Shown here piece after piece: positions 7,348-13,202 of a DNA stretch of 15,546 nucleotides (position 1 is the stretch's first letter; every line of letters starts with the position of its first letter). The position numbers and the translations under genes are program-made. A model generated the notes under the pieces. It was not told the DNA's origin. It searched no databases and was given only the letters and a program-made list of their open reading frames with translations. Source of the stretch: Pseudomonadota bacterium (GTDB taxonomy: Bacteria; Pseudomonadota; Alphaproteobacteria; Sphingomonadales; Sphingomonadaceae); contig JAKOWQ010000357.1 in assembly GCA_029781465.1 (NCBI GenBank), positions 1-15,546 on the forward strand. Reading direction: 5' to 3'.

Positions 7348-8538
7348 TCAGCGCAGCGAGACCACGTTATCGCTGTGGCGCGGATCGCGGCGGTTGCCGT
7401 GATACTGGCTGGCCATCGGTTCGTCACCAACTTCGACTACCTGCGCCTGGCCGAAGCCGTTGAAGGCGGTCTTCATCGCCGCGCCGTAGGCGCCGAGCAT
7501 GCCCACCTCGATGTAGTCGCCAGGGCGAATGCCGGCGGGAAGCGCAAAGGGGCCTTCCATGTAATCGGCATCATCGCAGGTGGGGCCATAGAAGGCGAAA
7601 TCTGCGCACTCCTCGCCGCGGTCCTCGGCCAGACTGCGCACCGGGAAGCGCCAGCCGACATGGGCCGCATCATAAAGCGCACCAAAGGCCCCGTCGTTGA
7701 TGTAAAGCTCATCGCCGCGGCGGCGCTCGACCCGCACCACCATCGAGCTGTATTCGGCCGCCAGCGCCCGGCCGGGCTCGCACCACAGCTCGGACGAATA
7801 GGAGACCGGCAGCGATTCTGCGGCGCGGTGGATCGCGGTGAAATAGTCTTCCAGCGGGGGCGGTTCCATCCCCGGGTAGATCGAGGGGAAACCGCCGCCA
7901 ACATCGACGATATCGACCGTGACCGACGCATCGACGATCGCCGCGCGGACCCGTTCGAGCGCCTGGACATAGGCAAACGGGGTCATCGCCTGGCTGCCGA
8001 CGTGGAAGCAGATTCCCAGCGCATCGGCCACCTGGCGGGTCGCCTGGAGCAGCGGCGCGGCATCGGCCAGATCGACCCCGAACTTCGAGGCCAGGCTGAG
8101 CTCGGAATAGTCCGAGGAGACCCGCAGCCGCACACACAGCGAAAGGTCGCTCGCACCCTCGGTGGCGGCAACGATCTTTTCCAGCTCTTCGTGGCTGTCC
8201 AGGCTGAACACCCGCACCCCGTGCTCGCGATAGGCCTCGGCAATCGCCGCGCGGGTCTTGACCGGGTGCATGAAGCACAGCGTGGCTTCCGGCAGAACCG
8301 AGCGCACCAGCCGCACCTCGGCGATCGAGGCGACGTCATAGTGAGTCACGCCCGAGGCCCACAACACCCGCAGCAGATCGGGCGAGGGATTGGCCTTGAC
8401 CGCATAGAGCGACTTGCCCGGAAACTTCTCGGCAAAGAAGCGGGCGGCGCGCGCGGCGGCGTGCGGGCGATTGAGGATTACGGGTTCGTCCGGCGCGAGG
8501 GCGCGAACTACTGACGACGCATCGGGATAGTGCTGCAA
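7348..8538 (-). CDS. Ornithine (or lysine/ornithine) decarboxylase, fold-III PLP enzyme
   Basis: The product decarboxylates ornithine to putrescine, and possibly lysine to cadaverine, in the cytoplasm. It is a fold-III (alanine-racemase-like) enzyme of the eukaryotic-ODC/bacterial-LODC group. With the TTG start at 8538 it is 396 residues. Visible motifs are the cofactor lysine Lys48 in YAVKANP, HVGSQ at 179-183, GGGFPS at 214-219, EPGR at 254-257, and Cys321-Asp322 in GPTCDD, the active-site cysteine contributed across the dimer. I prefer the TTG because the frame from there reads M-Q-H-Y-P-D-A, like related proteins as I recall them, and because the upstream GTG at 8577 lies inside the loop of a stable RNA stem. 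The GTG would add 13 residues. It functions with the carboxynorspermidine synthase and NspC genes further along the window. Confidence 0.93.
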   Translation of the reverse strand: MQHYPDASSVVRALAPDEPVILNRPHAAARAARFFAEKFPGKSLYAVKANPSPDLLRVLWASGVTHYDVASIAEVRLVRSVLPEATLCFMHPVKTRAAIAEAYREHGVRVFSLDSHEELEKIVAATEGASDLSLCVRLRVSSDYSELSLASKFGVDLADAAPLLQATRQVADALGICFHVGSQAMTPFAYVQALERVRAAIVDASVTVDIVDVGGGFPSIYPGMEPPPLEDYFTAIHRAAESLPVSYSSELWCEPGRALAAEYSSMVVRVERRRGDELYINDGAFGALYDAAHVGWRFPVRSLAEDRGEECADFAFYGPTCDDADYMEGPFALPAGIRPGDYIEVGMLGAYGAAMKTAFNGFGQAQVVEVGDEPMASQYHGNRRDPRHSDNVVSLR

Positions 8539-8540
8539 CT

Positions 8541-8626
8541 CAAGGGACCCCCAATAGGCCTTGCGGCCAGGTAACACGAAGACGAAGGCTGCCTTGCGGT
8601 TATTGGAAGTCCCCTTGGGGCAGCGG
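8541..8626 (-). ncRNA. Structured 5' leader RNA of the decarboxylase gene (candidate speF-type cis-regulatory element)
   Basis: In the minus-strand transcript, 8617-8601 pairs with 8556-8541 to form a 16-bp stem with one bulged G and two G-U pairs. The 44-base loop has two copies of CCGCAAGG (within 8599-8591 and 8566-8558). The second sits in a GGCC-GCAA-GGCC hairpin with a GNRA tetraloop, the first in a two-pair version of it. The 3' strand of the stem carries the only G-rich Shine-Dalgarno-like run (8553-8548 region), about ten bases before the TTG start, so the stem could hide the ribosome binding site. A C-rich run at 8630-8625 could alternatively pair with the G's of either strand. Alphaproteobacterial speF genes for ornithine decarboxylase are known to carry a conserved leader called the speF motif. 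Position and gene fit, but I have not matched the consensus. Confidence 0.55.
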
Positions 8627-8632
8627 GGGGTG

Positions 8633-8660
8633 CCTATAAGCCGTCCGATGTGAACTGCAA
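8633..8660 (-). promoter_or_regulatory. Candidate promoter for the decarboxylase leader and gene
   Basis: On the minus strand, TTGCAG (8660-8655) is followed after 16 bases by TATAGG (8638-8633). Transcription would begin near 8626, just ahead of the leader stem and just past the terminator-like hairpin of the upstream hydrolase gene. The -35 match is poor (three of six), so the call rests on position and the -10. Confidence 0.33.
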
Positions 8661-8663
8661 GTG

Positions 8664-8690
8664 AAAATGCCCCCCAGCCAGGGGCAAAAA
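8664..8690 (-). terminator. Intrinsic terminator after the serine hydrolase gene
   Basis: On the minus strand, just after the hydrolase TGA (8694-8692), TGCCCC (8686-8681) pairs with GGGGCA (8673-8668) around a seven-base loop and is followed by TTTT (8667-8664). A run of five T's precedes the stem. It separates the lemA-hydrolase operon from the decarboxylase transcript. Confidence 0.55.
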
Positions 8691-8691
8691 T

Positions 8692-9942
8692 TCACCCCGC
8701 GCGGATCAGGTGTTCGGCCAGCGCCTCGTAGGCCGGAAGCGAGGCAGGATCGATCGCCGAATTGGCAGCAATCGGGTGCGAGGCAAACCGCGCGACGACC
8801 ATTTCCGCCGCCGGATCGACATAGATCGCCTGCCCGTGGATCCCCCGCGCGGTAAAGGCGCCGCGGTTGTTGTGGGTGATCCACCACTGGCTGCGATAGG
8901 ACCAGCCGGGCAGGTGCGGATAGGTCGAACGCGCGAAATCCTCCGGCTTGGCGCCGCGCCGCACCGATTCGACCACGGCGGCGGGAATCACCTGCCGGCC
9001 ATTGCCCACACCATCGCAGCGCATTGCCTCGCCAAACCGGGCCATGTCGCGCAGCACCGGGTTAAGCCCGCCCCCGGCAAAGGCCATGCCGGAGCCATCG
9101 ATCAGGAAATCGGCGTCCTGCTCCATTCCCAGCGGCTGCCAGATCCGTTCGGACAGCACCTCCTGCAACCGCTTTCCCTCGGTCCGGGCGATCAGCCAGC
9201 CGAGCACCTCGGTGTTGCAGGTGCGGTACATGAAGCGCTCGCCATGCTCACCCGCCTTGCCGATGGTGGGAAGAAATCCGAACACCGAATCCGGCCCCTG
9301 ATAGCCCGGCGTGCGCGGGGTCAACCCCAGGGCATTGCTCATCGCGCCGATCCCCGAATTGGGATCGGAATATTCCTCGGAGAAAGCCAGCCCGGTGGTC
9401 ATGTCCATCACCTGGCCCACGGTGGCATCGGCAAAGCCGCTGGCCGCCATTTCCGGAATCAGCGCCGCGACCGGAGCCTTGGGATCGATCCGGCCTTCGT
9501 GGATCAGCATCTCCATCAGCGTGCCGACGAAGCTCTTGGTCACCGACCAGGCGATGTGCGGGGTATCGCGTCGGGTCAGGCCAAGGTAGCGCTCGTAAAC
9601 CAGCGCGCCCTTGTGCAACACGCAGACCGCATCGGTGAAATTGGCGGCGAGCGCGTCCTTCCAGCTCATCTCCGCGCCCCCGCCCATCGCGGTAAAGCTC
9701 ACCGCGTCAAGGTCGTCGCGCCAGGCCTCGGGCAGCTCCCAGACCGGCCCCTGCCCCCGCCCGACCCGCGCCGTGGGCACGAACTCGCGCATCCGCGAGA
9801 AGGCGTAGCGGTGCATGGGAAAGCGCATGTGATCGGCGCGGGCCCAGGCCAGCCGCTTGTCCGCCGCAGCCGGAAAGCCCTGCATCCAGCCAAGCACGGC
9901 CGGATCGCTGGTGAAGGCGTCAAGCTCCTCGCGCTCGGCCAT
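8692..9942 (-). CDS. Serine hydrolase of the beta-lactamase/DD-peptidase fold (NylB-like)
   Basis: A 416-residue enzyme with the serine beta-lactamase-type fold. The nucleophile motif SxxK is Ser133-Val-Thr-Lys136, the second motif is Tyr239 with Asn243 (YRTCN), and the third is His369-Gly-Gln (variant of the KTG/HxG motif). The architecture resembles 6-aminohexanoate-dimer hydrolases and EstB-like esterases more than true beta-lactamases, so an esterase or amidase activity is more likely than antibiotic resistance. No obvious signal peptide is seen; the first 30 residues are polar, so it may be cytoplasmic. The ATG at 9942 comes one base after the lemA stop, indicating one operon and probable translational coupling. 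A hairpin terminator follows. The substrate cannot be told from sequence. Confidence 0.88.
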   Translation of the reverse strand: MAEREELDAFTSDPAVLGWMQGFPAAADKRLAWARADHMRFPMHRYAFSRMREFVPTARVGRGQGPVWELPEAWRDDLDAVSFTAMGGGAEMSWKDALAANFTDAVCVLHKGALVYERYLGLTRRDTPHIAWSVTKSFVGTLMEMLIHEGRIDPKAPVAALIPEMAASGFADATVGQVMDMTTGLAFSEEYSDPNSGIGAMSNALGLTPRTPGYQGPDSVFGFLPTIGKAGEHGERFMYRTCNTEVLGWLIARTEGKRLQEVLSERIWQPLGMEQDADFLIDGSGMAFAGGGLNPVLRDMARFGEAMRCDGVGNGRQVIPAAVVESVRRGAKPEDFARSTYPHLPGWSYRSQWWITHNNRGAFTARGIHGQAIYVDPAAEMVVARFASHPIAANSAIDPASLPAYEALAEHLIRAG

Positions 9943-9943
9943 G

Positions 9944-10489
9944 TCAGAACTTCACGCTGGGGACGGCGCCCACGCTGGCGCGCTCGGCGGCGGCGATGGC
10001 GTGGAAATCGGCGGGCTGGAACCCCATCGAGGCGGCGAACAGCACCGCCGGGAAGCTTTCGCGCGCGGCGTTGTAGCGCGCGGCAATCGCGTTCAGCGCC
10101 CGGCGCGCCGCCGCCAGCTTGTCCTCGATATCGGCCAACTCGCCCTGCAACGCCTGAAAGTTGCTGTTGGCCTTGAGATCGGGATAGGCCTCGCCCAGCG
10201 CGATCAGCTTGCCCAGTGCGGCGGAAAATTCCTGTTCGGCACCCGGTGTAGCGGTCCCCCCGGCGCGGTTGCGCGCGGCGATCACCTGTTCGAGCGTGCC
10301 CTTCTCGTGCGCGGCATAGCCTTTCACGGTCTCGACCAGGTTGGGCACCAGATCGTGACGCTGGCGCAGCTGCGCATCGATATCGGCAAGGGCTTGACGG
10401 CAGTTCTGCCTCAGGCCGACAAGACGGTTGTAGATGCCGATCGCGACCAGCACGATCAGAACGACAAGACCGAGCAGGATCATGCCCAT
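9944..10489 (-). CDS. lemA: LemA family protein
   Basis: A 181-residue LemA protein: one N-terminal hydrophobic segment (about 3-20), then the conserved YNRLVGLRQNCRQALADID region (20-38) and long amphipathic helices. The signature stretches RHDLVPNLVETVKGY (44-58) and the YPDLKANSNFQALQGEL region (102-118) are clear. It ends with the usual RYNAARESFP segment (138-147). LemA proteins are membrane-anchored, with a helical domain, and are of uncertain biochemical role. Start ATG at 10489 has GGAG ten bases upstream; a second ATG at 10483 is the alternative. It precedes the serine hydrolase by one base and diverges from a DUF3137 gene 69 bases away, a partner often seen beside lemA. The combination suggests a shared envelope function, but this is inference. 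Confidence 0.94.
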   Translation of the reverse strand: MGMILLGLVVLIVLVAIGIYNRLVGLRQNCRQALADIDAQLRQRHDLVPNLVETVKGYAAHEKGTLEQVIAARNRAGGTATPGAEQEFSAALGKLIALGEAYPDLKANSNFQALQGELADIEDKLAAARRALNAIAARYNAARESFPAVLFAASMGFQPADFHAIAAAERASVGAVPSVKF

Positions 10490-10558
10490 AGCTGTTTCAC
10501 TCCGCGCAATTGATGACCTTGCGAATGGCTACCAGCTTGGCGCCGGGCTGCAAGCGCG

Positions 10559-11509
10559 ATGATCGAACGCCCCGATGCCGATGCGCTGATGGACGGACCG
10601 CTGGGCCAATGGCTGAGCGAGCAGAATACCGATCGCGCCGCCGCCAAGGCCAAGGCGCGCACGATCCAGATCTGGGCGGTGATCGCTGCGGCCGGGGTAG
10701 CGCTGGTCGTAACCCTGCTGGGCAGCATCGAGGCCGCGCTCAAGTTCGGGTTCTTTGTCGGCGCGGCCGGGTTCGGGATCGCCGAATGGTCCAAGCGCGG
10801 GGTCATCAACCGCCTCAAGGGCGGGATCAACGGGGCGATTGCCCAGGCGCTCGGGCTGGAATTCAGCGCCGAGATGAGCCCAGGCTTGGCCTTTCAATGG
10901 GCCGAGGCGTTCAAGCTTCTGCCCGGCTACGACAATTCGCACTTCGAGGACATGTGGTCGGGCGAGATCGCGGGGCGGCCCTTTGTGCTGCATGAGGCCA
11001 GGCTCACCGAAGAACGCGGCAGCGGCAAGAGCCGCCGCACCGTGACGGTGTTCGAAGGGTCGCTGATGCAGGTGGGTTTCGCGCGCCAGTTCCTGGGCAC
11101 CACGCTGGTCGAGCGGCAGGGACGGCGCAAGCGCTTCGGGCTGTTCGGCGAGAAGGAAGAGCTCGATCTCGGCGGGGTCAGGCTGAGCCGCTGCGACATG
11201 GCCGACCCACGCTTTGAGGATGCCTTCACCGTCTGGTCGAACGACCAGGTCGAGGCGCGCTATCTGGTCCACCCCGAATATATGGAGCGGCTGGTGGCGA
11301 TCGAGCAGGCCTTTTCCGGCGACAATATCCGCGCGCTGTTCCGCGAGGGCGAGCTGCTAATCGTGATGGAAAGCGGCAACATGTTCGAAAGCGGCTCGCT
11401 CGATGCCGAAGACGACCGCCACCTGCTCGAACGCACCATTGCCCAGTTCGGCGCACTGGCCGATCTTGCCGCACGGCTCAACGAGCGCGCACGGCCCGGC
11501 CTCAACTGA
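10559..11509 (+). CDS. DUF3137 domain membrane protein, LemA partner
   Basis: A 316-residue protein with two adjacent hydrophobic segments near the N-terminus (about 37-54 and 58-76) followed by a soluble domain of about 240 residues. The soluble part has features I associate with DUF3137: a GRPFVLHEARL strand pair (143-153), a basic linker, VTVFEGSLMQVGFAR (166-180) and a C-terminal NMFESGSLD stretch. DUF3137 has no established biochemical role. Its frequent neighbour is lemA, as here, where the two genes diverge. The only usable in-frame start is the ATG at 10559: a stop lies at 10514 and no clear Shine-Dalgarno is present, so it may be weakly translated or leaderless. Its last eight bases overlap the 3' end of convergent nspC. 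Confidence 0.85.
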   Translation: MIERPDADALMDGPLGQWLSEQNTDRAAAKAKARTIQIWAVIAAAGVALVVTLLGSIEAALKFGFFVGAAGFGIAEWSKRGVINRLKGGINGAIAQALGLEFSAEMSPGLAFQWAEAFKLLPGYDNSHFEDMWSGEIAGRPFVLHEARLTEERGSGKSRRTVTVFEGSLMQVGFARQFLGTTLVERQGRRKRFGLFGEKEELDLGGVRLSRCDMADPRFEDAFTVWSNDQVEARYLVHPEYMERLVAIEQAFSGDNIRALFREGELLIVMESGNMFESGSLDAEDDRHLLERTIAQFGALADLAARLNERARPGLN

Positions 11510-12692
11510 GCCGGTCGCGGAAATCCTGGTAGGTGAAGCGTTTGACGCATTCCAGGGCATCGCTCTCGCTGTCCCACAGCCAGATCGAGGGCAGCGGCAC
11601 ACCGTTGAAGGTGGTGGTCTTGACCATCGAGTAATGCGCCTGGTCGAGGAAGGCGAAGCGCAGCCCTGGTTCCACCTCCACCGGGAAGCGATAGTCCCCG
11701 ATCACGTCGCCCGCGAGGCACGATGGCCCGCCAAGGCGAACCGCTCCGCCCTGCCCCTCGTCCACTCGGTCCTCGTCGAACGGCAGCTCACCCAGCATCG
11801 CCGGGCGATAGGGCGCTTCCAGAACATCGGGCATGTGGCAGGTGGCGGAGATATCGGTGATCGCCAGCGGCATCCCGTTCCAGTGCATGTCGAGCACGGT
11901 ACCGACCAGGATCCCGGCATCGAGCGCCACCGCCTCGCCGGGTTCGAGATAGAGCTCGCAGCCGGTCTGCGCTTTCACCGCCTTGAGGAAATCGATCAGT
12001 TCGTCGCGCTGGTAATCGGCGCGGGTGATGTGGTGGCCGCCACCGAAATTGAGCCACTTGAGCCGCGGCAGGAAGCGCTCGATCCGGGGCAGTACGGCCT
12101 CCCAGGTGCGCCTGAGCGGCTCGAAATCCTGTTCGCACAGGGTGTGAAAGTGCAGGCCCGTCACCCCTTCAAGGTCGGCCGCGTCAAGCTGGTCGACCGG
12201 AAAGCCCAGCCGCGAATGCGGGGCGCAGGGATCGTAGCGCGGCACTTCGCCCTCGGCATGCATCGGATTGATGCGCAGGCCAACGTCGAAGCCCCCGCCC
12301 TGTGCCTCCAGCAGCAGACGAAACCGCGCGATCTGGCCCGGCGAATTGAAGATCACGTGATCCGACAACCGGCAGATCATCGGCAGATCTTCGGCCTTGT
12401 AGGCCGCGCAATAGGTAGCGATCTCGCCCGCATAATGCTCGGCCGCCAGTTCGGCTTCCCACAGCCCCGAGGTGCAAGCCCCGTCGAGGTAGTCACCCAC
12501 AATCGGCGCGACCTTCCACATGCTGAACGCCTTGAGCGCGGCGAGCACCTTGATCCCCGCGCGGTCGCGGATGTCAGCGAGGATCGACAGGTTTTGTCGC
12601 AGCCGCGCGGCATCGACCACGAATGCGGGGCTATCGACACGGCTAAGGTCAAACTGGGCAAAAGCGCCCGGATCGCCGGCTCTGGTTTCCAT
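11502..12692 (-). CDS. nspC: Carboxynorspermidine/carboxyspermidine decarboxylase
   Basis: A fold-III PLP decarboxylase that removes CO2 from carboxyspermidine (or carboxynorspermidine) to give spermidine (or norspermidine). The 396-residue product shows the cofactor lysine Lys54 in AALKAFS, HFH at 181-183, FGGGHH at 216-221, EPGEA at 250-254 and the active-site Cys325 in GGPSCLAGD. It is related to but clearly separate from the decarboxylase at 7348-8538. The ATG at 12692 has no convincing Shine-Dalgarno. Its upstream leader is cut short by one arm of the inverted repeat around the GxxExxY gene. It should belong with the carboxynorspermidine synthase gene at 13203-14414; the GxxExxY cassette lies between them. 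Its TGA overlaps the convergent DUF3137 gene by eight bases. Confidence 0.95.
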   Translation of the reverse strand: METRAGDPGAFAQFDLSRVDSPAFVVDAARLRQNLSILADIRDRAGIKVLAALKAFSMWKVAPIVGDYLDGACTSGLWEAELAAEHYAGEIATYCAAYKAEDLPMICRLSDHVIFNSPGQIARFRLLLEAQGGGFDVGLRINPMHAEGEVPRYDPCAPHSRLGFPVDQLDAADLEGVTGLHFHTLCEQDFEPLRRTWEAVLPRIERFLPRLKWLNFGGGHHITRADYQRDELIDFLKAVKAQTGCELYLEPGEAVALDAGILVGTVLDMHWNGMPLAITDISATCHMPDVLEAPYRPAMLGELPFDEDRVDEGQGGAVRLGGPSCLAGDVIGDYRFPVEVEPGLRFAFLDQAHYSMVKTTTFNGVPLPSIWLWDSESDALECVKRFTYQDFRDRLS

Positions 12693-12709
12693 TTGTTGGG
12701 TCCGATTAA

Positions 12710-12747
12710 TTCACGCGGAGACGCGGAGAAGAAGGTGAGACGCGGAG
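12710..12747. repeat. Left arm of the inverted repeat around the GxxExxY gene
   Basis: The arm is made of ACGCGGAG units at 12713-12720, 12721-12728 and 12740-12747, with an AAGAAGGTGAG spacer between the last two, preceded by TTC. Read in reverse complement, it matches 13147-13185 except for one substitution in the first unit and a small difference in the spacer. It begins 18 bases upstream of the nspC start and ends three bases past the GxxExxY stop (12751-12753 on the minus strand). Confidence 0.85.
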
Positions 12748-12750
12748 AAT

Positions 12751-13140
12751 TTACTTGGAGTGGTAGTCGTTTACCACCCTTCGAATGCCATCTTTCATCG
12801 TCGCTCCGGAAAAATTGAGAAGCAGCCCGACGGGCTGCTTAAGCAAGCGCAAATAGGTCAGCAATTGCTTCATGTGCGTCTGGCCAAGTCTCTCGATTGC
12901 CTTGATCTCGATGACAAGACGCCCATCAACCAGCAAATCTATTTTGAACGCAGGATCATAAGTTTCGCCGTCGAAGACGGCCTTTGCCTGGACTTGTCGT
13001 TCTACTTTCAGCCCACGCCGCCACAGGCGACCAGCAAGCACAGATTCATAGACAGTCTCGAACAGGCCTGGACCAAACTCCTTGTGGATGCCGATAGCCT
13101 CCTCCAGGACAATCGAACTCAACTCGTCGATTGGCAACAC
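12751..13140 (-). CDS. GxxExxY protein, PD-(D/E)xK nuclease-like
   Basis: A 129-residue protein of the GxxExxY family. The naming motif is Gly25-Leu-Phe-Glu28-Thr-Val-Tyr31, followed by a conserved core: FKIDLLVDGRLVIEIKAIE at about 66-84. Asp68 and Glu78-x-Lys80 are spaced as in PD-(D/E)xK nucleases, so a nuclease-like fold is likely, though activity is unproven in the family as far as I know. The start is GTG at 13140, with GGAGG just upstream supplied by the right inverted-repeat arm; a TTG one codon later is possible. Its base composition is visibly less GC-rich than its neighbours. It is framed by inverted repeats and separates carboxynorspermidine synthase from nspC, in the same orientation. 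The signs point to an inserted cassette; no toxin, methylase or transposase partner is visible. Confidence 0.88.
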   Translation of the reverse strand: MLPIDELSSIVLEEAIGIHKEFGPGLFETVYESVLAGRLWRRGLKVERQVQAKAVFDGETYDPAFKIDLLVDGRLVIEIKAIERLGQTHMKQLLTYLRLLKQPVGLLLNFSGATMKDGIRRVVNDYHSK

Positions 13141-13146
13141 TGGTCC

Positions 13147-13185
13147 CTCCGCGTCTCGATCTTCTTCTCCGCGTCTCTGCGTGAA
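13147..13185. repeat. Right arm of the inverted repeat around the GxxExxY gene
   Basis: CTCCGCGT units at 13147-13154 and 13167-13174 and a CTCTGCGT variant at 13175-13182 are the reverse complement of the left arm at 12710-12747. The inner unit supplies the GCGGAGG that precedes the GTG start of the GxxExxY gene. The outer end is 17 bases from the carboxynorspermidine synthase stop. An AATT lies just outside both ends (12708-12711 and 13187-13190) and could be a four-base target duplication, but this may be chance. Confidence 0.85.
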
Positions 13186-13202
13186 CAATTCCGAGCTGTC
13201 GC

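Noticed and set aside
8710..10176. Plus-strand open frame of 488 codons opposite the serine hydrolase and lemA
   Set aside because: The minus-strand frames carry complete catalytic and family motifs; the plus frame is arginine/proline-rich low-information translation.
11403..12818. Plus-strand open frame of 471 codons opposite nspC
   Set aside because: Antisense to nspC, whose PLP and active-site motifs are intact; the frame also runs across the convergent DUF3137 end and the repeat arm.
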